NCBI RefSeq assembly: GCF_014851395.1
Contig: NW_024040707.1
Location: 4,338,349 to 4,402,348, forward strand
From: Micropterus salmoides
Taxonomy: Eukaryota > Chordata > Actinopteri > Centrarchiformes > Centrarchidae
DNA: 64,000 nucleotides
Reading direction: 5' to 3'
Both the position numbers and the translations under genes were made by a program. The notes under the pieces are model-generated. The model was given only the letters and a program-made list of their open reading frames with translations. It was not told the origin of the DNA and did no database searches. Of the stretch, positions 24,301-30,812 are shown piece by piece. Every line of letters begins with the position of its first letter. Positions within the stretch are counted from its first letter, which is position 1.

Positions 24301-24733
24301 ATGTAAGATACCTCCATGGTTCAGGAGGACCCAATGAGAAATTGGAGGCAATTAAAGTGCTGTCAACGTGGTCTGTAGGGCACTGTGTTCATGGTGATGA
24401 AGGAACTTGTCACCCAGTACAACAGTGTTGCTCACTAATGTTTTAAGAGTTTTTAGATTTCAGCTTTTAGCAAAGAGGAAGACGAAATGATACAACACAC
24501 AATACGTGTTAATTAGACTTGTTAATTAGACGTTAATTCGTTGTTGTTTTTGGTCTTAACAATAAGTTTATAGTATTTATTATTTTTTTTAATGAGTCCA
24601 GTAATGATCATGGCGACTTCTCTCTGTATCTCTGTGTTCTGTATGTTCAGTGCTGTTGTTGCTGCTGGTGAAGTTTGCGAGAGATGGAGTCTTTACTGCA
24701 GGAAGACGGTATTCGAGACGAGATCTGGAATGA
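220..24733 (+). CDS. cdh1: E-cadherin-like classical cadherin, tandem copy 1 (exon 1 off window)
   Basis: Calcium-dependent homophilic adhesion receptor of the plasma membrane. Exons (human CDH1 numbering): 2, 220-334; 3a, 9109-9197; 3b, 9618-9749; 4, 10232-10372; 5, 10504-10659; 6, 13389-13533; 7, 15071-15240; 8, 20501-20629; 9, 20882-21067; 10, 21270-21514; 11, 23002-23144; 12a, 23270-23361; 12b, 23593-23725; 13, 23966-24181; 14, 24651-24733. All borders are AG/GT, phases agree and the sum (2175 nt) is a multiple of three. Visible parts: cysteine-bearing propeptide, furin site RRKKR, then EWVVPDI with the conserved Trp2, cadherin repeats with DQNDN, DINDNAP, DVNEAP and DVNDNAP motifs, the membrane-proximal VCDC, and a Leu-rich membrane segment. 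The signal-peptide exon must lie left of position 1. The chain ends in a short out-of-frame-looking tail, without p120 or beta-catenin binding regions. Exons are open, so it may be expressed; assignment to cdh1 rather than another type I cadherin is inference from motifs and exon lengths. Confidence 0.5.
335..1366. other. left part of cadherin copy 1 intron 2
   Basis: No coding exon. The first ~50 nt match the start of copy 2 intron 2, then copy 1-specific sequence begins. 810-1130 contains GGCTACATCCACAC-type sequence seen at ends of teleost MITE-like repeats (low confidence). Short ORFs here look random. Confidence 0.5.
1367..1490 (+). repeat. 5' part of a teleost SINE/LINE-tail repeat
   Basis: GGTGGCACGGTGGTGCAGTG, then CCTCACAGC, then GGCCTTTCTGTGTGG and CTCCGGGTGCTCCGGCTTCC are the hallmark pieces of a very common fish interspersed repeat. 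It is broken off at CCAAAGG, where the LTR begins. A matching tail end lies at 8212-8265. The family name is not certain. Confidence 0.5.
1491..2017 (-). repeat. 3' LTR of the Gypsy element
   Basis: 527 nt bounded by TGTTACG and CGTAACA, the inverted TG...CA ends expected for an LTR. It lies directly after the RNase H ORF and the polypurine tract. On the minus strand it contains a TATAAG box-like motif (about 1865-1872). Confidence 0.5.
2154..4370 (-). pseudogene. integrase end, reverse transcriptase and RNase H ORF of the Gypsy element
   Basis: 738-codon frame on the minus strand. The real content begins near residue 30 (TRAYHPESQGALERWHQ, carrying the third catalytic residue, Glu). About 160-215: C-terminal integrase module ending HINMLKPYH. 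About 300-520: reverse transcriptase with SPWSSPCLL, DLLKGYWQVPL and the active-site YLDDVVVYS. About 545-640: connection and RNase H start with LEVDASATGAGAVLL. End: TDHNPLVFL and ADNVIADALSRG, then stop. RT and RNase H motifs look intact. The frame overlaps the upstream ORF by 128 nt because of a frameshift near 4290. Codon use and length are typical for a full pol C-terminal half. Confidence 0.5.
4243..6543 (-). pseudogene. gag-protease-integrase ORF of the Gypsy element
   Basis: 766-codon reading frame on the minus strand. Residues 20-50: charged coiled-coil-like start (RELELKKLEAET). About 70-240: gag matrix/capsid-like region. About 275-288: CCHC knuckle CFFCHKPDHLIAEC. About 353: protease DTG. 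About 590-650: HHCC zinc-binding head of integrase (HLWSGHLGVAKTY, CRTCSTC). From about 660: integrase core with first Asp in HVIVDCVGPLP. At the second catalytic position it reads QTNQGTNF where the family has TDQG, so Asp is replaced by Asn. The frame then runs out; the rest of integrase lies in the next frame (2154-4370). The first in-frame start is GTG, so the true gag start is unclear. Both defects point to a dead copy. Confidence 0.5.
6544..6875. other. unassigned spacer between the Gypsy and DD36E elements
   Basis: No ORF of note. On the plus strand it has TATAAATAGG (about 6659) and AATAAA (about 6712), a promoter/polyadenylation arrangement like a small LTR fragment, but no paired repeat is visible. 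It may be a remnant of another LTR element or coincidence. Confidence 0.5.
6876..8081 (+). mobile_element. Tc1/mariner transposon, DD36E (Incomer-type), structurally intact
   Basis: 1206 nt. Terminal inverted repeats of 29 nt are identical at both ends (CACTCACCTAAAGGATTATT and nine more bases at 6876-6904, mirrored at 8053-8081) and are flanked by TA on both sides, the usual Tc1/mariner target. It encloses a single uninterrupted transposase ORF. Size, terminal repeat length and the 36-residue spacing between the last two catalytic residues fit the DD36E group. It is inserted in intron 2 of cadherin copy 1 and absent from copy 2. Confidence 0.5.
7024..8049 (+). CDS. Tc1-like DD36E transposase
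   Basis: Cut-and-paste transposase, 341 residues, no internal stop. About 1-60: first helix-turn-helix (NFERGMVVGARRAGLSISQ, SRTTISRVYK). About 60-120: second DNA-binding domain (TLTEITTRYN, TTLRRMGYNSRRP). About 150: first catalytic Asp in AWSDESRF. About 245: second Asp in YFQQDNAPCH. Third residue: Glu in PDLNPIEHLWDVVE; I count 36 residues between the last two. C-terminus AVLKAKGGQTQY is typical. The start ATG follows the 5' untranslated part by about 120 nt inside the left end. Nothing in the frame suggests decay, so the copy may be young. Activity cannot be judged from sequence alone. Confidence 0.5.
   Translation: MGKKGDLSNFERGMVVGARRAGLSISQSAQLLGFSRTTISRVYKERCEKGKTSSMRQSCGRKCLVDARGQRRMGRLIQADRRATLTEITTRYNRGMQQSICEATTRTTLRRMGYNSRRPHRVPLISTTNRKKRLQFARAHQNWTVEDWKNVAWSDESRFLLIHSDGRVRIWCKQNENMDPSCLVTTMQAAGGGVMVWGMFSWHTLGPLVPIGHGLNATAYLSIVSDHVHPFMATMYPSSDGYFQQDNAPCHKAPIISNWFLEHDNEFTVLKWPPQSPDLNPIEHLWDVVERELRALDVHPTNLHQLQDAIHQYGPTFLKNAESMPRRIKAVLKAKGGQTQY
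8212..8265 (+). repeat. 3' end of the same SINE/LINE-tail repeat split by the Gypsy and DD36E cluster
   Basis: GCTCCAGACCCCAGCTGTAT, then GTAGGATAAGCGGTTGACGATGGATGGATGGA-type ending (given here in part) is the usual tail of the repeat whose head is at 1367-1490. The middle portion is missing. Confidence 0.5.
8266..9108. other. right part of cadherin copy 1 intron 2
   Basis: Contains the LINE scrap at 8690-8890 and, at 8925-8975, a short teleost repeat (ACTCTGGTACAAGTAAAAGT) also echoed near 29340-29420 and 52600-52640. Homology to copy 2 resumes about 9065, just before exon 3a. Otherwise AT-rich with nothing recognised. Confidence 0.5.
8690..8890 (-). mobile_element. LINE (CR1/L2-like) fragment, end of the RT ORF
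   Basis: Read on the minus strand it translates as KITADPSHSQTV, then RSIRTKTSHSNNTFL and AASLLNEAW, a degraded version of the C-terminal stretch found after the RT domain in fish CR1/L2-like LINEs (ADPSHP, then R-R/S-x-R-T, then FFP-A-LLN). Truncated at both ends. Family level only. Confidence 0.5.
10232..10372 (+). CDS. cdh1: cadherin copy 1 exon 4, furin site and mature N-terminus
   Basis: 141 nt. Encodes FPKSGEGLRRKKR followed by EWVVPDISVSENHKGPYP. RRKKR is a strong proprotein-convertase site; cutting after it would expose E1-W2. Trp2 is the swapped residue of classical cadherin EC1 dimers. Classical family members normally start D-W; here it is E-W. The equivalent exon of copy 2 (43479-43619) reads EWVIPAISVSEN. 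Confidence 0.5.
11608..13253. mobile_element. MITE-like or DNA-element remnant interrupted by a solo LTR
   Basis: Left end ACATTTCCATCA and right end TGATGGAAACACG are imperfect inverted ends. The block is absent from the matching intron of copy 2. No transposase recognised. Ends are approximate. Confidence 0.5.
11838..12440 (+). mobile_element. candidate solo LTR
   Basis: 603 nt bounded by TGTTATG and CATAACA inverted ends, with a TTTAAATAG box (about 11949) and AATAAA at about 12366 near the 3' end: LTR-like U3-R-U5 signals in the plus direction. No internal coding region and no clear target duplication was found. The short ORF inside (12119-12448) is not considered real. Confidence 0.5.
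13389..13533 (+). CDS. cdh1: cadherin copy 1 exon 6, end of EC1 (RAV in place of HAV)
   Basis: 145 nt, equal to human exon 6. Encodes FQARAVADGSG and the calcium linker motif DQNDNNP. At the place of the classical HAV adhesion tripeptide it reads RAV (CGT for CAT). Copy 2 (44751-44895) reads FQVHAVPDGSE. About 20 of 145 positions differ between copies here. Confidence 0.5.
13534..15070. other. cadherin copy 1 intron 6
   Basis: Largely homologous to copy 2 intron 6 (44896-45932). Includes at about 14470-14545 a LINE scrap translating as HDLHWLPEVAHIRF on the plus strand, also present at about 45380-45440. Nothing else recognised. Confidence 0.5.
15385..15548 (+). repeat. tRNA-derived SINE in copy 1 intron 7
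   Basis: GGTGGCGATGGTGTTGTGGATAAGA-like head, CATTGAGCAAGACAC middle and AATTGTAAGTTGCTTTGGAT tail are typical of a widespread teleost tRNA-type SINE. The same insertion is in copy 2 intron 7 (46250-46345). Confidence 0.5.
15640..17931 (+). mobile_element. non-LTR retrotransposon (CR1/L2/Jockey group), truncated and interrupted
   Basis: Endonuclease domain about 15940-16480, broken by frameshifts: CFTETWLCELIPDSTLQLAG, GGVCFYINNGWC, LVGVYIPPHANVQDAL, LDYCYTTVSSAYHA, GHSDHVMIYP. A linker with WRGFIQITNYKPK follows (to about 17010). The start of RT appears at about 17615-17931 (QKPCKAAGPDCVSP, TLKHCADQLS, DYRPVALTSVV, FAYRAN), then it stops abruptly, before the active-site motif. A ~520-nt insert splits it at about 17053-17575. 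It lies in intron 7 of copy 1 only. A dead copy. Confidence 0.5.
17053..17575. mobile_element. unclassified insertion inside the LINE
   Basis: Interrupts the LINE between its linker and RT. GC-richer than the surroundings, with CGGCGTAGGCTACTGGGCTACGC near the left side and CGTAGCCTACAGCGTAGG-like sequence near the right, an inverted-repeat arrangement typical of small nonautonomous DNA elements. No coding capacity recognised. Confidence 0.5.
17932..20500. other. right part of cadherin copy 1 intron 7
   Basis: 17932-18260 is unrecognised moderately GC sequence. 18340-18400 has a tRNA-like B-box (GGGTTCAGTCTCC) and may be a SINE head remnant. 19110-19165 contains a small palindrome (GGGGGGGCTGAAGCTACCCT facing AAAATGGTCCTGTCCCCCC). 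Homology to copy 2 intron 7 resumes at about 19840-19920 (GGTATTTGGTCACATGCATC). Confidence 0.5.
21541..21700 (+). repeat. Tc1/mariner-type terminal fragment in copy 1 intron 10
   Basis: ACTACACTGCTCAGAAAAAA followed by TAAGGGAACACGTGAATCAG resembles the end of a widespread fish Tc1/mariner element. The same fragment is in copy 2 intron 10 (47880-48060), so it predates the duplication. Confidence 0.5.
22085..22565. repeat. copy 1-specific insertion in intron 10
   Basis: Flanks match 48615 and 48640 of copy 2 but the ~480 nt between are only in copy 1. The left part (GAGTCGAGGCGAGTCGAGCT, then GGTACCATGCGGTGGAAAAG) resembles the end of teleost hAT-type nonautonomous elements. A GAT trinucleotide run is at 22506-22523. 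Confidence 0.5.
23966..24181 (+). CDS. cdh1: cadherin copy 1 exon 13, EC5 end and first half of membrane segment
   Basis: Encodes LATELASGEYTVVLRVSDN, then VCDCTGEEVSCQG. The pre-membrane part reads VPTILRILECIVLLI, with Arg and Glu where copy 2 (50431-50652) has LPAVLGTLGGILVLL. The hydrophobic run continues in exon 14, so a membrane anchor is still plausible, but the Gly-rich packing motif is lost. Confidence 0.5.
24651..24733 (+). CDS. cdh1: cadherin copy 1 exon 14, membrane helix end and truncated tail
   Basis: Joins exon 13 (phase 1, as in human) to give MLLLLLLVKFARDGVFTAGR then RYSRRDLE and stop TGA 24731-24733. The +1 frame of the same DNA reads ESLLQEDGIRDEIWNDL and runs open to about 24824. 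That matches the E-P-L-L-x-E-D-x-x-R-D-N juxtamembrane signature of E-cadherins, so a frameshift has displaced the tail. No later exon with the PRPANPDEIGNFIDENLK-type catenin-binding region is seen before copy 2. Confidence 0.5.
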
Positions 24734-26048
24734 CCTGTCTGAGGAAATCAGCCTGTCGGAGTCAGTGTCCTGTCTGAAAACATCTCTTCTGGAAAGCATT
24801 TTGAGCAGATGCTCTAGGTTAATTTAGCAATGTATGGTACTTTACATAATTTGTTTGTAGAGTTTGTACTTCAATTAAATGTCATTTTTTAGTGTTTCTG
24901 TTTGAGGAATGAAATTACAAATGATCAAAGTGAAATCCAAAGTAGCCATCAAATGCCACATAACTCTCTGAGGGTGTGGTCAGTGAGTTACCAAAGCTTT
25001 GATAAGTGTGTGTTGACATCTCTCTCACTTTGTCAAACATGTTTCACTGTTGCCTCCAAAGGTACTTTACTACAAACGCTTTGTTAATTTTGAATTCTTT
25101 ATAAAGTTATCTTAATACAATTATGGTTTGGTGAATGTTTTTATTTATTTAAATGGAAATTAGAAATGAGTCTTTCACTAGAAAAGATAATTATACATTA
25201 GACATCCAAAAGTTATACAGTGTAGCAAAGCTGCAGTTGTGACAAAAGTAGTAAAGCTGTGCCCCCGAAACCCAACGCAGGATTTTTTGGACCAGATGAG
25301 TGGTGTCCACTTGTGTAAATTGAAAACATTTCTGAAATGGGTTAAGTTGTGCTGTTGTGCCACCAACAGACAAACTGAAGCAATACTTTCTAAAGGGCTA
25401 ATGTCAAGTTAGCAGAGGCCGTTTCCTGAACGTTACATGTAATAAAATCAAAATGTTTTTACAATTCTGTCCCCCACTATTGTGTGAACTCTATTTGGTT
25501 GATGTGATCAAGATGTTAACTGGCAATAGGAAATAAGAAAGCTTTATTACGAGGTAAATTACATTTGTCAAATGTTATAAATAGTTATAGTGTCATTCTC
25601 ACTTTTGTCAGGCACAAAATCCCAGCACTGGAAGTGGCTGGCAAGCAAGCCCGACCAAAAGACGCACTGCCCACTAGAGCACGACCGATTTTTAAGACTG
25701 ATACAGATTTTGATATTTCAGGATTTTAAAATGTTCTTCTTTTTAGAAACACATAACAAAAAACAAAGATTATCCCTAACATTTGTCATGTGTAGTTATG
25801 AGACCTCGCCAAGATAACATGACATAATGCAGCCTTAAAAATAAACTTCCTTATTGTTATATGAATAACTTCACACAAGTACAGCTGATCATGTCAGCTG
25901 TTTTGTGGTAAATTTTAGTAAAGCAGTTTAGTCGGGGGCCCTGCCTTAAGATTAAAGATTTATTTTACAGTATTATACATCAAGATAATAAGTCTGCACA
26001 GTACGAAAAAAATTAAGTGCAAAACAACACAACTGACTACTGTACATA
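24734..26048. other. 3' flank of cadherin copy 1
   Basis: 24960-25120 (CTCTGAGGGTGTGGTCAGTG, CTGTTGCCTCCAAAGG, ACAAACGCTTTGT) is homologous to 52795-53290 downstream of copy 2 and is probably the old 3' untranslated end of the gene. The poly(A) hexamer found in copy 2 (AATAAAG) is degraded here (TATAAAG, about 25099). The rest holds nothing recognised. Confidence 0.5.
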
Positions 26049-26335
26049 CACTCACCTAAAGGATTATTAAGAACACCTGTTCTATTTCTCATTAATGCAA
26101 TTATCTAATCAACCAATCACATGGCAGTTGCTTCAATGCATTTAGGGGTGTGGTCCTGGTCAAGACAATCTCCTGAACTGTGCAGGCTGCTGGTGGTGGT
26201 GTAATGGTGTGGGGGATGTTTTCTTGGCACACTTTAGGCCCCTTAGTGCCAATTGGGCATCGTTTAAATGCCACGGCCTACCTGAGCATTGTTTCTGACC
26301 ATGTCCATCCCTTTATGGCCACCATGTACCCATCC
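26049..26335 (+). mobile_element. deletion derivative of the DD36E transposon
   Basis: Left terminal repeat preceded by TA (CACTCACCTAAAGGATTATT, one change afterwards), then the 5' region, then a jump into the middle of the transposase gene (equivalent to 7583 of the full copy) and an end without right terminal repeat. About 96% similar by eye to 6876-8081. Cannot encode a transposase. Confidence 0.5.
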
Positions 26336-26340
26336 TGGAC

Positions 26341-26580
26341 CATCACCAGTTTATATAGCTAGGGGGCAGCAGGTGATAATAGCAGATAGTGATGACCTGC
26401 TTCACCCCTTTAAGGCACGTGTGTGCATTTAACAAGTTACACCATTTCGTGGCATCATAAAGTACTGCTGTACACAACTCTGAAACACTTTGTTCGGAAT
26501 AAATTTTCTGTTCTGGGCCCGTATTTATCAAGCTTCTCAGAATTACTGCTAAGAACTGATCTCAGTACTAATTTAAGTGA
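26341..26580 (+). repeat. dispersed repeat X, copy 1
   Basis: TAGGGGGCAGCAGGTGATAA, GTTACACCATTTCGTGGCAT, GTACACAACTCTGAAACACT and ATCAAGCTTCTCAGAATTAC recur in reverse orientation at 33175-33530. The ending GGGCCCGTATTTATCAAGCT is common in fish nonautonomous DNA elements. No coding capacity. Confidence 0.5.
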
Positions 26581-26730
26581 AGTGTAGGACTAAATCTAAA
26601 GTGTCAGTCTTATAGCTGATTCATGACACTTTGCTGTGCCGCATATAGGATTTTGGATGACGACATACACCTAGATAAATTCATTATCATATGAGTGCCA
26701 TACTTTATATATACATATACATACACACAC

Positions 26731-28313
26731 ACGTGACACTCGAAGCATATTGTGCAAAAGTTCATTTATTTCAGTAATTCAACTTAAAAGGTGAAACTAA
26801 TATATTATACAGACTCATTCCATGCAAAGTGAGATATTTCAAGCCTTTATTTGATATAATTTCGATGATTATTGCGTACAGCTTATGAAAACCCCAAATT
26901 CAAAATCTCAGAAAATTAGAATATTACATGAAATCAATAAAAAAAGGATTTTGAATACAGAAATGTCAGCCCTCTGAAAAGTATAATCATGCAGATGTAC
27001 TCAGTACTTGGTTTGGGCCCCTTTTGCATGAATTACTGCCTCAGTGCAGCGTGGCATGGACGCTATCAGCCTGTGGCACTGCTGAGGTGTTATGGAAGAC
27101 CAGAATGCTTCAATAGCGGCCTTCAGCTCTTCTGCATTGTTCGGTCTCATGTCTTTCATCTTTCTCTTGGCAATGCCCCATAGATTCTCTATAGGGTTCA
27201 GGTCAGGTGATTTTGCTGGCCAATCAAGCACAGTAATCCCATGGTCATTGTACCAGGTTTTGGTACTTTTGGCAGTGTGGGCAGGTGCCAAGTCCTGCTG
27301 GAAAATGAAGTCAGCATCTCCTTAAAGCTCGTCTGCTGAAGGAAGCATGAAGTGCTCTAAAATGTCCTGGTAGACGGCTGCGCTGACTCTGGACTTAATA
27401 AAGCACAGTGGACCAACACCAGCAGATGACATGGCTCCCCAAACCAACACAGACTGTGGAAACTTCACACTGGACTTCAAGCATCTTGGATTGTGTGCCT
27501 CTCCGTTCTTCCTCCAGACTCTGGGACCTTGGTTTCCAAATGAGATGCAAAATTTGCTCTCATCAGAAAAGAGGACTTTGGACCACTGAGAAACAGAAGA
27601 GTTCTTTTTTTCCTTTAGCCCAGGTAAGACGCTTCTGACGCTGTTTGTTGTTCAGGAGCGGCTTGACAAGAGGAATACGACATTTTAAGCCCATGTTCAG
27701 GACCCGCCTGTGTGTGGTGGCTCTTGATGCAGTAACTCCAGCCTCAGTCCTTCTGAAGCTTCCCCACATACTTGAATGGCCTTTACCTGACAATCCTCTC
27801 CAGGCTACGGTCATCCCTGCTGCTTGTGCACCTTTTTCTTCTACACTTTTCCCTTCCACTTAACTTTCTATTAATTCTATTAATGATACAGCACTTTGAG
27901 AACATCCAACTTCTTTTGCAGTTACCTTTTGAGGCTTTCCCTCCTTGTGGAGGGTGTCAAAGATGGTTTTCTGCACAACTGTCAGGTCAGCAGTCTTCCC
28001 CATGATTGTGAATTCCACTGAACCAGACTGAGAGACCAATTAAAGGCTCAGGAACTGTTTTGGATTAATTAGCTGATTAGAGTGGGACACTTACAATACT
28101 GAACCTTTTCACAATATTAAAATTTACTGAGATTTTGAATTTGGGGTTTTCATAAGCTGTATGCAGTAATCATCAAAATTATATCAAATAAAGGCTTGAA
28201 ATATCTCACTTTGCATGTAATGAGTCTGTATAATATATTAGTTTCACCTTTTAAGTTGAATTACTGAAATAAATTAACTTTAGCACAATATGCAAATTTT
28301 TCGAGTTTCACCT
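26731..28313 (-). mobile_element. Tc1-like transposon (DD34E) with ~210-nt inverted repeats
   Basis: Left 26731-26940 and right about 28100-28313 are near-complementary (GCATATTGTGCAAAAG, TTTCAGTAATTCAACTTAAA, CTCAGAAAATTAGAATATTA). Long repeats of this kind are the IR/DR type. Simple (CA)n/(TA)n sequence flanks both ends. The transposase on the minus strand is broken. Confidence 0.5.
27001..28003 (-). pseudogene. Tc1 transposase pseudogene (DD34E)
   Basis: Starts MGKTADLTVVQKTIFDTLHK on the minus strand at 28003 and ends IHAKGAQTKY at 27001, the usual Tc1 termini. Middle: TAWRGLSGKGHSSMW-like, RRVLNMGLKCRIPLVKPLLN, KRLTWAK. C-terminal catalytic part is clear: DLAPAHTAKSTKTWYNDHGI with D, then SPDLNPIENLW with E, 34 residues apart. 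Frame breaks occur between about 27290 and 27560, and the first catalytic Asp region reads in another frame. Not functional. Confidence 0.5.
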
Positions 28314-30812
28314 GTGTGTGTATATATATATATATAGGTTTAATATAGCTGTAATAATTAAACAAATGTAAAAACTCTACTTACATTTGCTCCAATCTAC
28401 AGCCCACTGGTCAAACAGAGGAGCCCAATGAAATGAAGAACTGATGCCATCTGTGTAAAGACATTAGACAAATGAATTCACTGTTGCCAGGAGTTAACAC
28501 TTTTGTAATATAAAAATATGTGGGAGAAAAAGTCTTATTTCTACATTTATCACTGAAAAGTAAGTCAAACATTAAATATAATCAAGAGTATTTTCTGTAA
28601 AGCTGGTGCTGTGGTGAAAGGCATGAATTAAAACCTTACCTTGTAGTGATGATCAGATGAAGTTGGTTTAGAACCAGTAAATGTACATTTTTGGATATGG
28701 TATTTAGCAAGTAAGAATAAAAGATTTGTTATGAAATATTGTCCTTTCTGATCCCTCCTGAGATCAAAAACACCAAAGAAAAAATCCTTAAAACAAAAAG
28801 AAATGCCGGAGTGAAATGAAATGAATTTAAGATTTGTTTAAGAGTCCTCACACAGCTGGAAGTGTTGATACTGGCGTCATGCATTCATTTCATGCATTAT
28901 TTTTAAATTCACGAAAATACCCAGGAGTAAAGTTCAAACATCAGATACGTATCCCGGAAGCGAAAACGTAAACCCAGCATGCCTTGCGTTGCACAAACGT
29001 GAACACACAGGATAAAGGTTGCATCTCACAGAATCAAAGTTAACATGTGCGACCTTTATATCCATCAGAACCGCAACATGCCCACGACATAATCCTGTTG
29101 TGTGTTTTATTTAGTGGCATCAACTTTACACCAGTGGTGAGGTTCATAACTCCGTGGAAATGATCGTCCTGTCACGCTGGCTGAAAGTAGATCACTCTGA
29201 TTTCTCTTCAGATCCTTTAAATCTTTTGACTTTCCGTGAAGAGCAAGTTAAAGAAATATATTTAATTTTTGATGTCCTGTTTTGTTGCAGGGCTTCCTCA
29301 TGTGTAAAAATAAACTGTCTTCAGACACTATCATTCAGGTACAAGTAATATCACTTAGTCACTCTGATACTCCAGTATCATCAGCAAAATGTACTCAAAA
29401 ATACCAAAGTAAAAGTACTCATAGTGTTGTAAAATGTTTCCTGTCAGTGGATAGATAGATAGATAGATAGATCACTTATTCATCTTGATTTATTCTATAA
29501 GATCATGTGTTTGTAGCATTGTTGTCCAGTGAGAAAAACGTATCTCTAAAGTCAACTTTTCATGAGCTTAAAAAACACCCCGTTTCCAGCTGATTTAAGG
29601 TCGGTTTTAATCGTTTATTTAGATTAACAAGTATGATAAGTTTTTACTAACCCTGCACTTCATCCTTCAATTTTTTATAAATTCAAATTCAAAATTACCA
29701 CCTTTGGAGATACATGGTTTTCACTGGACAGGAAAGGAATAAAAAAATTATAACCTAAAAAGAAACTAGTTATCAAAGCTGTAAGCAGGGTTGGGAGGGT
29801 TGCTTTAAAAATGTAATCAGTAACATAATCCAAGTACCAGAAAAAGGGAAATGATTACGGTTAGCGGCGCCTGGCGAGCGGGAATCGAAATTGCGCTCAG
29901 CAGCCCCCCAGTGAACACGACATGAACAGGACTGAACACAGCCTCATCAGCTGACTCAGCCCCAGGGCGACAAAAGCCAAACCAGCAAGAAAACCACCTT
30001 CGTACTATATCCCAGTGGTCAGACTGGCCTCCTTCGGTCTCGGAGTCTGTGCTCGGGTCCGGCTGCCGTGTTCACACACTGAGAGCTGGAATCACTCCAC
30101 ACAGAGTCTGCGTGAGGGGGTGGGGCCGTAATCACATTCAACTGCTGGCTACACGCTGATCAATATCTGCGACAAATCCCTCCTTAGCTTTGAGTTTTTA
30201 CCAGAAAGGTGTGAATAGCAAATAGCACTCCGCTTTCCATTTAATGGAAACCTTCTGCGTAACGTTACACTATGTACTTGTGTAATGTGTGAATTTGAAC
30301 AGACTGCCGTTGTGCACTATAGTTTTTCTCGATTGCTGAAGAGACGCTTAATGAAACTGTGATCCACTGTTTAAAAGAAGTGGACATAGTCATCGTGATG
30401 TCACTTGTTGGTTTCTGGACTGCCGTTTTGAAGCCTCGGCACCAGATGTGATCATATTTGGACGAGAATGTCGAGGCATTGACTCCACTTGGTGGCGCTA
30501 GAAAGCTTGGTTAGCAAGATGCATTTGTAATTCACGTAATTTTAACCGTCTGAATTTTGTCTAGCGACAAACAGGCTTAAAACTAAATGTACGCACCAGA
30601 GAAAATGAACAGCCAACTCCTAATAAGCTTTTTCAACTGCGCTGATTAAATTCACACAGTATCGTGGGTACGAGTCACTCTAACCTGATTGACAGGTTGC
30701 CATGGTAGTGACTTGTCAATCACGGATTGCCCCACCCTGAACATACTCTGCTTTATGGTTTATTTTTCCCCAAATTGGAACATAATTCACTAAATGAACA
30801 ACTTGCTGTATT
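28314..30812. other. intergenic repeat-rich spacer
   Basis: (TA)n at 28320-28336; a fish repeat with ATCATCAGCAAAATGTACTC at 29310-29430; (GATA)n at 29449-29472; GGTTGGGAGGGTTGCTTTAA (29787) resembling a teleost hAT end; 30330-30520 resembles a MITE (CTGCCGTTTTGAAGCCTCG). No gene recognised. Confidence 0.5.
29449..29472. repeat. (GATA)n microsatellite
   Basis: Six tandem GATA units. Confidence 0.5.
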
